64,000 nucleotides of DNA from Dermacentor variabilis (Eukaryota > Arthropoda > Arachnida > Ixodida > Ixodidae): assembly GCF_050947875.1 (NCBI RefSeq), contig NC_134570.1, positions 105,301,622 to 105,365,621 on the forward strand, read 5' to 3'. Shown here in pieces: positions 9,501-23,081 of this stretch. Within the stretch, counting starts at the first letter, position 1; each line of letters begins with the position of its first letter. Made by a program: the position numbers and the translations under genes. A model generated the notes under the pieces. The model made no database searches, was not told the DNA's origin, and saw nothing but the letters and a program-made list of their open reading frames with translations.

Positions 9501-12500
9501 AATAAAAGGGGGCCAGCGTCGACGACTCCCGTGTCAATGGCGTGGACATCAAGTTCCCAGTTTGTCACGTCGTTGCCTCTTATGCGGGAGCGATTGCGCA
9601 ACATTAGAGGCGCAGTCCTGTGGAACGGTGCGACGTCATGGGCGGGACATTGCGATCGATTGGGTGATTCTTACCTGCCGAGACAGTCATCAGATTCCCA
9701 AGCCTAGTCACCGGCGGAAATCAACCGCTTTAATAGCGGACACCTTTGGTGAAGGGCCGTGTTGCGACGCCTGCTGACATGTGTGTCCTGACGTGTCATT
9801 ATGGGTGCTCAGACGTGCTGCGCTCCCACATATGGAGTGGGCTTCGATATCTCAAGCCTGTGTAAATAATGTAAAACAAGCCCCCTTTCGCCCCTGCTCC
9901 CACACGTATTCATTCCTCTGTCTGGACGATTACTGGCCTAAACGATACCCCGAGCCGTAACAATGGTGAATGGGTGGACGACACGCGAAGCTTTGGTTAC
10001 ATCTTCAAAGGACATGTAAGCGCTTTCGGAGCCCATTACGCTCGGTACGAACGGCGCGAGCAACGTATACGGTGCTTTTATTAAAAGCAAGGCTAAAAAC
10101 ATATTCCAAGCCATCCTAACTTTCCGCTTAGGAATTGAATCAGTGTCATGGTGGTCAGCTTCGCGTTCTTTGTTTAGCAAATACATTTAAGCAGCGGCTT
10201 GTCATCTTTCTGGCTTAGTAAGGTTCCCCGGGCGGTAACTGTCCGATTGTTTATTTTCTACATGGTTTTTCGCTGGTGCGCTCACTTGCGATAGATATGT
10301 TCTTGATGGGCACAAGGCTTGTAACGTAGATGCTCTGTGCCTTGTAATAGCTTGTAGCAAATACGTATTATCGCTAGCCAGTCGATTACTGTGCGGACCG
10401 TTACGAAACGTTCAGCTTCCAACATTATTGTGCTGACGGTGCAGTAGCCGTCACTCATGCTTCATCGGCGCCTTGATTCAAGTGTGCGCCCCTTCAGTTA
10501 TTTTTGATACGTTGCCGATAGAGTGGGCGTATGCTTACGCGTGATTTGGGGTGGGTGTGTGGAGATAACCTGCGAGAAAGTTGCTGTAGGCCAAGAAGCG
10601 GTGCTACTCCCTTTGTCACCGAAAAGAGAGCGCTACAGCTCACTCGTGAAGATGTTCCGGTGTTGAAGTCCCTTCCTTGGAGGCTAGCGCTGCAACGCTG
10701 GTGGATGAGGGAACATGTCTTATCCGTTCGGAAAGCCGCGAGTCGCAAAGTGCTGGCAACACGGGCAGCTTTTAAGTAGCAGCTTCCCTTGAACATGGAC
10801 ACACAGATTCATTCCCTTCCTTAATAGGCAGTTACAATTTCTTGTGCAGTCGACTACTCCACACGTCTTCATTACACCGCTTCATATTTTGTAACATGAA
10901 TGGAGCACAGTACGTTAGCGAAAACGCCTTTGCATTTCCGACAGCTGATCGCACAGAAGCAGGGAAGAAGAGCCAATGATTTTGTATTCGTGCGCTTTCG
11001 CTGAGGCAACACGCGCCGAGCCGCCGAAAGTGCCATCTCGTTTCTTTAGAGCAAACTGCTTGGCCTATACGGCAAGAGAACAAACAGCCAGAGTACAGCC
11101 ACGGTCACCAAACCCGGCAAGGTTGGCAAAAAAAAGCTTCGCTTTTGAAAGCGTTCGCATGACAGAAGTATGTGCGCCATTGAGGGCAGCTGTATCGTCT
11201 ATCACGACGACTGGAGAAAGAGCCCACCAAGTTTGGTGGGTTCACAAAAAAAAACCTTATTGATTTCTCAATTCATGTGGCATACATTGACTACGACATA
11301 ACGCACCATGTATACAATACATCGTGCTCGATATAAACAAAACAGTAAATGTAGGCTCGACGGCAGGGCTAAGACAGCACAATAATGACGTTAGATAATG
11401 ATACGGTAGCCACTTTTCCGAACACTGCAAAAAGAGCGCCTGCACAGCCATGCTTGCCGACAACTTTCTTGGGGAAAGAAAAAAGGACAGAACGGGGGGC
11501 GAAATAGATGAAGCGCATTTTATAAGGAAACCTGGTGGTAAGTATGTCAGCTGTCTGTCTTTGGTTTTGCATGAGAAAAAATTGATTTTCATATACACAG
11601 GTAAACGGCTTGACTATATCATCATCATTATCAGCCTGGTTACGCCCACTGCAGGGCAAAGGCCTCTCCCGTACTTCTACAGCAACCCCGGTAGTGACGG
11701 TGGATCCGGATCCTGAGACGGAAATAATCAGAGGGATAAGAATGGGCTGGGGTGCGTTTGGCAGGCATTCTCAGATCATGAACAGCAGGTTGCCATTGTC
11801 CCTCAAGAAAAAAGTGTATAATAGCTGTGTCTTACCAGTACTCACCTACGGGGCAGAAACCTGGAGGATTACGAAAAGGGTTCGACTCAAATTGAGGACG
11901 ACGCAACGAGCTACGGAAAGAAGAATGATAGGTGTAACGTTAAGGGATAAGAAAAGAGCAGATTGGGTGAGGGAACAAACGCGAGTTATGACGTCTTAGT
12001 TGAAATCAAGAAAAAGAAATGGGCATGGGCAGGACATGTAATGAGGAGGGAAGATAACCGATGGTCATTAAGGGTTACGGACTGGATTCCAAGGGAAGGG
12101 AAGCGTAGCAGGGGACGGCAGAAAGTTAGGTGGGCGGATGAGATTAAGAAGTTTGCAGGGACGGCATGGCCACAATTGACTATATATCATGTTCTGTATG
12201 ACTAGATTGACTTTTTACAATTTCTTGTATGATTATGCGTGAGTGATATACCTGACATGGAGAGCGTAACATGAATAATCGTTTGTAAGAAACGCTTGTT
12301 GGAAGTTCAGCGCCTGTCCTGTCGCATGTGTTCCTGTCATCTTCGTCTTTATCTCTTTTTATGAACATTGCCAAGATGAATCAACTCGCCCAAATCAAGT
12401 CATGTTTTGTAAGTAAATGTAATCGCCGTTTATGGCTCACTGTGGCAGCCGAAATTGCTTCCCCTTTTCACTGCTTGTCCAAAATTGTGTCCCTCAGGAT

Positions 12501-15500
12501 GAGTCTGGCCTTTGGTCTGGCGTTTAACTGACCGCCTAATCAAATTCTATTGAAGACGAAAAGCGTAAAAGCAGAATCGAAATACTACACAACACGGTCA
12601 CGCCTTTACCGCTAGTTTCTATAATACGAGGATAGAGATGGTAATAAATAACATTTTAGTTCAAAATTAGAAGGTACTGCATTTCTAAAGCTAGTACCTT
12701 CCTTCAGCGGTGTGTCAAATCTCCTAACTATTCGATTCGTAATCGCAATTTTGAATATTCGCACAAACTTACTCATTGCAGACAGGTGATAGAAAGGCAA
12801 GTGTCCGTTGATGGTGCAAAAAAATTCAAATCATACAATAAGTGAGACCTCACTGGCCGATATGGAAGCACATACAATCGATCGTATAGGTGCTGGCGCA
12901 ATGTTTTTTTTTTTTCATTTGCTAGTCACGCCCGACAACGTGCGAGACAATTTTTTGGCAGGCAAAGCCGCAAGTTGGCATTTGTGCTATAAATACGCTG
13001 TTTCGCGGGCTTCGCGGATTATCTTAACATGGTAAATATGCGGGAACTTTTTATCCAGCATGCATGTCAAGTTTTTATTCACTGCAGCTGGAAGGCATGA
13101 GACATCTCTCTGACAGAGACTTGGAAAGTTCACGCACTCAACGTGCTTATTTTTGTCATGTTTGTTCCACCACATCCTTGCGCGCATAGATGAGTTTTGC
13201 TTGAAAATGCGTGCACCCGCTCATTTTGGCTCCTACTGCGGGCTGGTTAAGGCATGCCGCCAAAAAAATATATAGTGTCCGTAGGTACGCAATAGCAAAT
13301 GTTGGCAGTGCGTCAGTTATGACTAACCGTCGTGCATTCTTAGCAATCGAGCCATCTGCACCTAACAGTGTACTTGCGTACATTGAAAATTGAATTAAAT
13401 TTCTACACACAGATTTTATAAAGGGCGCATTTTACGCCTGACTCATTCGCCAACATCAAATCTCGAAGTACAAAAATATTCAAGATGCAGCACGTTCCGA
13501 AACAATCTTATTGCGTTCAAAAAGGCAAAAGGCAGTATAATGACCAAATGGTCCTCGCACTAGCGGAATAAACATAGCAGGTGTTTTGCGAGTCAAGTTC
13601 CAAACAACTGGAAAGGCTGCACAGCCAGCTGTGCAACAGTAGCAAAAGGTTCTTCCTTATTGTACCAAACAAATTAACACAGCAGGTCTTTCATATACAC
13701 AGCACATACCACAGTCTTTCGTATATCCCTTCCAACTACTCACAGCGGAAGAACCTGCAGTTCAAGGCACTGTATGAAATCAATAAAATTAATAAAGCAG
13801 GCTTGGGGCCGAGGGATCAATCGGGCTTTGCGACGTATCGCACCAAAAGCAAGAACTAACACCCTTACATGTTATTCTCGGCCGCTGGCAGCACAGGTGT
13901 CGCATCCTTAAAGTTGGTTTCTCCTAATAGGGGCGGATCATATCACGTCCTATTGGACGACGTCATGGCGCTCGGCGAGTAACGGCGCGGGCGGCGCATG
14001 GAAAACAGCCGCGCAATTAACTTTCCTCCACTTTGGGACCACGTGCAGGAACACTCATCCCCGTTAGTGAGAGACTACGTGCAAGTCTTGCACGTATACT
14101 TACCCGAGTCTCTACTCGGCGCCCAATTCGGCGATAGTTTACCTCGATGCGCTCGCTCCCCGCTACTCGGCAACTTCAAGGAATATATTATAATCGACGC
14201 CCGTTTGTGAATGCGGGAATAACTCGCCACAATGACTCCAGTGGGCGGTAAATCGATTTCTTTAGTGTCCTAGACGAGAGAAACTCACCTGCTGCCACAA
14301 AGGCCCAGACGAAGTCAGGCAAGCGAAAGAAACCAGCGCACTTCTTCCGTTCGTAGGTGTAAAGCGGGAAAAAAAATGAAACCGTGAGACCTATCGTTTT
14401 CAGGACGCAAGGCGGTTGAGCGCCGGAGGTCGTCGGGCCATCGGACGCCAGACAAGCGTCCGGCCGAGCTCGAGGAGCACATGCGCCAGAAGTCCAAGGA
14501 GCCGAAGACGACGGAGCGCTTCTCTTCGGCGCCGGCCGCACCCCCGTCCCGCGACTGCCCGCCCAGGGTCCTGTGCTGCGTGGCCGTGCTGGTGCTGGCC
14601 GTGATCGGCACCGTGGTGTTCGTCGGCATCTACCTGAACAGCGGCCGCAACACCACGGCCGCCGCCCTGGTGGCCGCGCCCGAGCTCGCAGAGGCCTGCT
14701 ACGAGGAGAACGCTCTTGCAGCATGCCGCAACGTCACCCTGTACGTGTACACTGCAAAGCTGCCGTAGAGGCATCGAGCGTAGGTCGCGGCATAATGCAG
14801 TGAAGAAAAAGCTTCGTGCATGCGGGGTTTTTTTTTTTTATTCTTTCTTATGCTGACACTTAAGAAAGCTGTCGTATCTACGCTGTGCTCTTTATGCCGA
14901 TAAACTGCCTGATTATACACAACGTTCATTAGCAGGGGAAAGCTAATTACGCTACAATGTGCTTAAACCTCCGTAATTGTCGACTTTATGGTACACTGCT
15001 TTCCTGTAACTTCGGAGCTCTTTCCTTCAAGCACTAGCGATTCCGTGAATGTTTCACTATCCAACTTTCAGCCTTATATGCCGCTCTAAATAAGCCGAAA
15101 TTGAAACATAGCAGCATCGAAGTCAGGTCTGCTTAGCGGCAATTCTAAGACTATAGCGTGAATTTGGAGATACGCGACCCACAAAATGTGCTACGAAATA
15201 CACTGGCGTTCCAGTTAGGTTTCCCAAAAGTGTGGTTCTACCAGTTTGGGACGATTTCAGCTGGAATGCCCAACCTTACTTTTTCAACAGAATTCGCGTG
15301 CGGGTAACTCGTAAGCGGTGCTAGTCTTGGGATTTCTATTAAGCAGCCACGGGTTCACTATACCGCGGTTTATATTTGGCAATGAATAAACCCTAAAACT
15401 AGCAATAAAAACTTAATTAGCATAGTTAAGCAATAAGCGATATTATGGATGAGTTTTTGTGTGCGTGTGCTGTCTTCTTAGCCACGTAGCCTATATGCAA

Positions 15501-18500
15501 AAACTGAAGAGGCCGAGGTAGGAGTTTTTTTTTAATGTTGCAAATAACGCTGTTGCAAATAACACGGCAACACTGTTGCTGCACTAATGTGGATGCGCGG
15601 TCGACGGCGCGCATTGAAATGTACACGGCGGTGTTCCGCTGTGAGCGCGACTCGGCCTGATTTTCTGGTAATAAAACGCGCCGACTGCAGCGAAAAACCC
15701 TTATATTGCCCTGGAATGGCAAACGTTTCCACCAAATTTGATAGAAGCTTGAACTGTCATTCAACGAAGGGCTGGCACTCAGCCACAGCCTCTGTTTCGG
15801 CACTCCATTATAGTTTATTTTTCGTATGTTTCGCTTTCGATCCGCCTACTAGGTTGATATTGTTGAGATGTTAATCGATACCTCATTCTCTGCGAGGATT
15901 ACATTGGTTCTTAAAGTCTGCGTTCCAGTACAGCGAAGGTAAAGTAACAAATTAACGGGTACTCTGCATCACCAATTGTGCGCATACATATCCGTTCTTT
16001 TTATTAGCTGTGAAGCGCCTACAGTTAATAAATTCACTAAAGCAAGTTAGGCCACTATGAGTGACAGTACCTTAGTAAGACCATCAGGCTGGTTCAAACG
16101 AGATTATGTTTATTGCCCACTATCGATTATGCGCACGGCAGCGATGCGACAAAACTGCAATTATTTGAGGCGTTAAAAGCATTAGGATGTTGCAGCTTAT
16201 ATTGGCCACTGCGTTGCGTCAGGCTAACAACGCCACAGCGAAGAAGGAAAGCAAATTATAATAGCCACTTTTAAACTCAGTGTTATGACGTTCTGCGTCT
16301 AGAAAGTGCCGTTTCACGCATGGTCCTCATACAACGCCCCATATTAGCTTTCATTTTGTAGTAGCGCATCCAAGTACAGAAGCCCATAGTTAACTTGCCA
16401 AGCAAAAATAATTCATCGTAGTGGCATCAAAAACACATATTAAATCAACATCTCTGCTCGCCTAACCAGTAAGCGAGAGACATTACAATTATCGCATTTA
16501 AAAAATTAAAAAGTTCATTTGTGGGGTTTCACGTGCCAGAACTACGACCTGATAATGAGACACCCCGTAGTGGAGGGGGGCTTCCGAAATTTGTACCACC
16601 TGGGATTCTTCAACGTGCACCTAAATCTAAGTACACAGGTGTTCTCGGATTTCGCCCCCATCGAAATGCGATGGCTGTGGCCGGGATTCGATCCCGCGAA
16701 CCCGTGCTTAGCGGGCCAACACCAATCGCATTTTCACATCGTAGCTGTCGTAATATAAAGTGTAGGACGCGATGTCATATGAGTTCATGCTGACAATTTT
16801 TTTCTACTTCTGAATGATGCTCAAGCCACCCGGCGCGAGTTCATTGGTATCACAGAGATTGCGAAGTTGACACATTGTGACAAGTCGCTTAAGCGCAACA
16901 TTCACGACTTGCTGCTGCCAAGCACTTCATCTTTTCAACGAGGAAAAATGCTCCTTTTTATTTAGTCGAAATACGAAGCTATAATAAAATTTATTATTGT
17001 GGCAAGCGGATGGTAGGACAATTGGCGTTTCTGCTCGAGCTAGCGGCCAATAATTCCATAAGCCTCTCTATTTGCTGGCTGTAGATAACTTATAGACACA
17101 TGATCAACACAACTGCGGAATAAAGAAAGCCTCCTTGTGTAGCCAACCTTTTGATAAGGGATCATTGACGGGACAACAAATGTAACGCTTTCTTGCGAAA
17201 ACAGTGTCTCGCGGCTGAGGCTTTGCTTGTGAGGCCTCTAGTGAAAACTTAAGCAGCCATATTGACGTAGAGCAGATGTCTTCTACAGACTTGTGGCATC
17301 ACGCAACCGGTTATTGTCTATGCGATATTCTGCGTTCTCAGTAGGGGCAAAAAAAAAATACCGCGGAACTCAACTCGAGATTAGCCTTGAAGCAATGGAT
17401 CGACAAAGCGTAGTGCAACTGCATACCTGTATGCAGCTGGGTTCCTTTGTCGCGCTTTCCTCTGGACTAGCCGCGCCATCTAGCGCCACCGCAGCGAAGT
17501 TCCCGCGTGCGGCGTATGTGTACACAAACTCAAACAATGATATATGAATATACATGAGGCGCGTTCGACTCTGTCCAACACCGGAGGAATATAAATGAAT
17601 TTTAGTCGCTCACTGAAGAGCGCTACACTTACCCGGTGGCACAGCCCAATAACCTAAATTGGGGTCACAAAGTTCCTTAGAGAGTTACACACACATACAG
17701 CGACATACTCTGCGAACCAAAATGGCGCAAAACAGATTTATTGAGGAGGGGCACATACCTTGTGGCACACACCCAGTCAACCAAGTTTGGGGTGAAAATA
17801 TTAATTGAAGAACGCCACATTCCGAATCGCACATGCCCACTGATCCAAACTGACATCACAGGGGTTCATTGAAGTGTGGTACAAACCTAGGTCCACACAC
17901 CCTCTGAGAAAGAGGTTCACTGAAGAGCGGCGAAGAACAAGTGGAGCATACCCAGTAGCAGAGTTGGCGCGAAACAGGTTAATTGATAAATGGCACATAC
18001 GCAATGTCACATACCCGTTATGCAACTTGGCCTGACGATTGGCTTCGAAAGTGGAATATGCGTGAAGTGCGCTAGCAATGCTAATCACAGGAAACTGTTT
18101 TAGAAGGTAAAGAGTGACATGTCAACAAGAGCGTAACTGGGGCATTGCTGGTCTATTACTTATCAGGTCTGCTCGCCTTTGCTGTATTCTTCATACCAGC
18201 TAGATTCAAATTTATTAATTGCGCATTTACGCCGGTCAACCCGCACAGAGACATCTTACTTTATTCCCCATACATGATGCTACTTCAAGCACGCCCATAA
18301 TTCCTGGAATGATTCACGCGCAATTCGCATCAACGTAGCAAAAGTTGCACACACACATCTGTCTAGCTTTCTGTTACCGCTGTTATGATTCAGAGGCTTT
18401 AGCTGTCAGAGACGCTTATCACGAATTCTCCGAATTCATTTCCGACCATGAGCGTCGCATTCTGATGCGGGCGGGCGGGTAGAAAAATCTCCTCACGTAA

Positions 18501-20104
18501 TTGGGCTTACATACCCATTATCAAAACACTGGAGAAAGGCATTAAAGCGTGCCCTGGTATGCAAACTTGTCCCGAAGCCTACGCTTCACCTCTGCTGCCA
18601 CTGCTACAGCATCGCTCAAATTTTCACTTATCCTGACGTGTACAGAAAAGAGACTAAGGAACCGTGAATTCTTGTAAGATTAAAAGCCAGGCCGCTTATG
18701 GCAGCTGCCACATTGGACACGTTTTGAAATCTACAAGATACGAAAACTGACACAGAAAATAAGGGACACGCGCTTTTCCTACTTCGGCTCTACGCACCTG
18801 TTGTAACGAGAAAATTATTTGTTGACCTTGAAAACCAACCAGACCATCAACCAATATCCTTTGGTTATCTTGTATCTACATCTTGATACGTCTGGCAAGG
18901 CGTGTATCAATATCTGTATTTCTGATACATTAAAGAATGTATCATGTATCTTGAGATACAAGATACTGCTATCACAACGTCACCGTACGAAACTATAAAC
19001 GCTGGCTGAGCTCTGCTTTTCAAGCTGATACTGCTGCCACTAAGCCAACTTAATAAATGAATAATTCACCAACGAACCCTTTGCACCAGAATAAAGCAAA
19101 ATTTGAAAGGTCATTGTAGCTTTATGGGCTCTCTGCATACTTGATACGCCTCAAAAAAAAATATATCGCTACCAGCATTGTCGCTGCTGTACACCTGTCC
19201 GGTGATCCGGTATTGCGTAAAGGGTTATACGTTTACGGACAAGGTAAAACCCACTACAGTATTTCCGCCGTCGTTCAGAGGCTTCCTATTGACGTTCTTC
19301 TAACTAGATGGTGACCAGCTAGCTGGACGGCAAGCTGAGCAGCGACTCCCATCAATTACGAAAGCGACAAGCAAAAGCCATCGACAACGCCGCGTATAAA
19401 GAGCTTTCATGATAAGCGGCTGAAGCAACCGCAATAAACTGTTTTGGAATGAAAACATTATACTTTGAGACAGAAAGACAAAGTTTGAGATACTAACAGA
19501 CGTTTGAGTCAAATGAAACAAGGTTGGTCGGAGTCAAGAGATTTCCAAGCAAACTTCTTTGTGCATACGCGTTTGCTGCTATATTATATAGATATATAAA
19601 AAGAAATACCCGCCGTGGTTGCTCAGTGGCTATGGTGTTGGGCTGCTGAGCACGAGGTCGCGGGATCGAATCCCGGCCACGGCGGCCGCATTTCGGTGGG
19701 GGCGAAATGCGAAAACACCCGTGTACTTAGATTTAGGTGCACGTTAAAGAACCCCAGGTGGTCGAAATTTCCGGAGTCCTCCGCTACGGCGTGCCTCATA
19801 ATCAGACAGTGGTTTTGGCACGTAAAACCCCATAACCTAACCATAAAAAGAAATTTCTGTATGTATGGAAGTATCTCAAGATACAAATGGAAAGTATCAT
19901 ATCGAATACAGTAATTGCGGTAGTATCTCGTATCTGTATCTCAAATACTTGTTGCCCCGTATCTTGCATCGTATCATGATACTCTTGCAAAGTATCTTTG
20001 CCCAGTCCGGCCAACAACGCACGGAGCTGCTCGACTTTCTGTGCACTGCAGCGGCGCGAGAAATTAACTGTGCGTAACGAAACGTTTCTTATAAAGGCAC
20101 TCTC

Positions 20105-20171
<67 letters not shown>

Positions 20172-22919
20172 CTTTTACTGTGCAGGTACATGCTGGATGC
20201 CATGAACCCGCACGCCTCACCATGCGTGGATTTCTACGAAAGCGTGTGTGGTCGGTGGCGAGACAGAGATCCCGACCGGAGGCCTTACGCCGAGGAACAC
20301 GTGCTTAATTTCAACCAACGCGTTGCCGACGCATTATCCGCCATGGCCACCGCCCGCTTGCAGAACTCGAGCGGCGAGCGTCCCATGAGTCTCGAGACCC
20401 AGATGGCACTGTTCTACAGCAGCTGCTTCACGACGATGTCGAGCGGTCGCACCCATGTGAGCGACGTCGCCAGGGTAGTCGAAGCAATGGGAACGGATCC
20501 ATCGAAGTGGACCAGCGTCTCCAGCTCTGTCGCCCTCCTCGACCTAGTGGTCAGAGCCACCCTACGAAGCGGGTTGCCCTCTTTACTTCGGGTGGGCTAC
20601 TCTGCAGCAAGCCGGACGTTCCGCGTGGACGTGGGAGAAACGCTGGATTCGACGTTTTCTAAAGACGCTGAAAGGGTGTGGCACTTTGTTCTAGGCGTTT
20701 CCCACGATCTCGGCCACCAGTTATCACCGTCACGGATCAATTTTTCGGCGATATCAGTTATGGACGATCTCGTCGATAAGATGAGGACGAAAGCCAACGG
20801 CCAAGCATGGTCGGCTCCGAGCAGTCCGGAGGGGCTAAAGTACGTAGATCCCGAAGTGACGTGGAAGGACGCCCTCGAACAAGGTCTTCCGTCGAGGCTC
20901 AGGACTAAAGAGAAACTGAACATGATGGTGCAAATCAGAGCAAAAGAAGTCATCCGCAGCATCGTTGGCCTACTCAGACAGCTGCCGGTCTGGTCATCTA
21001 GCCTGTACGCTCTCCTGGTTTTGCTCGCTCAGGTACAGCACGTTAAGCTGTTTGACTCTAAGCTACAGCGCCAGAATTTATTGTAAACGATTTAGGACTA
21101 CTCCAAGCGTAGCGTTGTCAGCACCGGAGAGAAAGTAAAATCTTACTGTTTGGCATTAGCGGTTGATACCGCGGTGCGGCTGGCACCGCTTTGCTTTGAG
21201 TGCTTCGTTACACTACTGAATGGGTGATGTTGTAAGAGGTCCCTCGAGTCCCACCCGTAGCGCTGTCCCTGCAACCTAGTCAGCCTGAGATGACGGACCG
21301 GCCAAAAACTAGGTGACGGAGAATGAAAAACAAAGCGTTCATTGACATCGCTGCGTAAAGGGTGCCCAGCTTAAGCTCCTTACAATGAAAAGTGTATTGT
21401 AAAGCTAAAGCTCGCTCTACCGAGAAGCAGTGTCATTTTTGTAGCTTCCCGTGTACACTTTCACCCAGCAAAGGGAGGGAGGGGATCGTCGATGCCAGTG
21501 CTCGCGGCTTAGCGTGGCCGACTTTACAATCACAAGCACAGGCGCCTACGCACGCGGGCATGGCCTTCGAGATGTCTTACGCTACGGCCTTTCGGTGTTG
21601 TATACCGCCTGAATTGTCGCCGTTCTGCAACCTACAGCTTCGCATTGGCGTCGATTTTGTTTTCTTTTATTGCGGAACACTAATTTTCGTCAGAGAGGCT
21701 AGCCGCATCCACAGCGATTCACATGGCGAAAGCGTGTCGGCTGATTCGACTGCTGGTATACTGCGCGGATTTTTCGGTTATCTTATATGCTACGATAACA
21801 CAGTGGTCACGGCTCACTTTGCTCCTAAGGCAGAAACACCCTACGTATTATAGGCGGTTTCTGCACTCAGCAGCTTAACCTTACTGCACCTTGATAATGC
21901 AGTGACTGCCACCCACATATTACTCAGCTTAACCTCTTAGAGTCGTTCAATGGCTCAGCGTCTACTCGAACGCCCAAGTGCGGAAGGGCGTTCCTCAAGC
22001 AACTCGCCGTCGTAGCGATCGCACTGCGGTTTCATTGCAAAGCAGCGTCTGTTCAGTCAAGAGGAGGCCCTGCTCTGCACTCGGCAGATTAAGGAAAGAG
22101 CCTTGGGTTGGGGCCCCCTTTTTGTATACAAGGGTCAGTAATTAATCTCAGGCCGCATTCGGGCTCGATATTCAAAAATGCAGTGTGGTCGCCGCTGCTG
22201 GAGGGGAGAATACAAAGCACATTACAATCTCCGCTGAATTGCCCGAATGAAGTACTTTATTTTTATTTATTTATTTATTTATTTTTTGTCGTGTGGAGTG
22301 CGAGCATACTCGTGGGCATAGTGAGTGAGTGAGTGAAAACTTATTGAGTCTTTCAAGAGTTTCGCGATTACGAGGTCTCCGTCGTCTTCATCTTCTTGGC
22401 GCTGGCGACTTGAGACATCTCTTCAGCAAGGGTGGGCCCCTATTCCAAGGCTCCACTGATTCGTACTGCATCGCTCGCGTGCTGCACTAGGGCCCTTTGG
22501 TTCGTGAGCTCGCTGCTGGTGATCCGACTCTCCCATTGCTCCGCACTCGGGTGTTCGTGTTTGTGGAATGCATTGTTGCGTTCGCACTCCCAGGTGATGT
22601 GGCAGAGTGTAGGTGTGGCACCGCACCAAGGGCAGGTGGCCCTGTATTGTGTCGGAAACGTCTTATTGAGCACGTGTAAGTTGGCGAAAGAGTTTGTTTG
22701 TAGTCATAATGTTTGTTTGCAGTTAATTGTGAAGCAGTTCTCAAGTTTATTTATTGCATTACTCGTTTCCGAAAGATCTTAGGTTATGAAAATTTATTTG
22801 TAAAATCTGCCTTGACGCTATAGCAAGTTTTATGCCGAAGACTGCGCGCAAAAACAAAGCTTATCGCACTCGCTTGCAGTGCTCTCCCAATTTCCGCCTT
22901 TCACCTTTTGTTTTCTTCA

Positions 22920-22969
<50 letters not shown>

Positions 22970-22987
22970 TTCCTTTTGTTTTCTTCA

Positions 22988-23081
<94 letters not shown>

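Noticed and set aside
9778..9962. Possible solo LTR (TGTGTGTCC ... CGTAACA)
   Set aside because: TG...CA ends alone are weak; no flanking duplication or second copy in the window.
6508..14403. Direct joining of exon 1 to exon 3, without exon 2
   Set aside because: Exon 1 leaves two bases and exon 3 needs one, so the frame would break. The exon at 7973-8307 has exactly the required phases.
19608..19680. tRNA gene
   Set aside because: The tRNA-like head belongs to a SINE: it has A/B boxes but is joined to the SINE body and recurs with it at many places.
21392..21853. 153-codon plus-strand frame in intron 4
   Set aside because: No family motif, no splice pattern consistent with the gene and composition like the surrounding intron.
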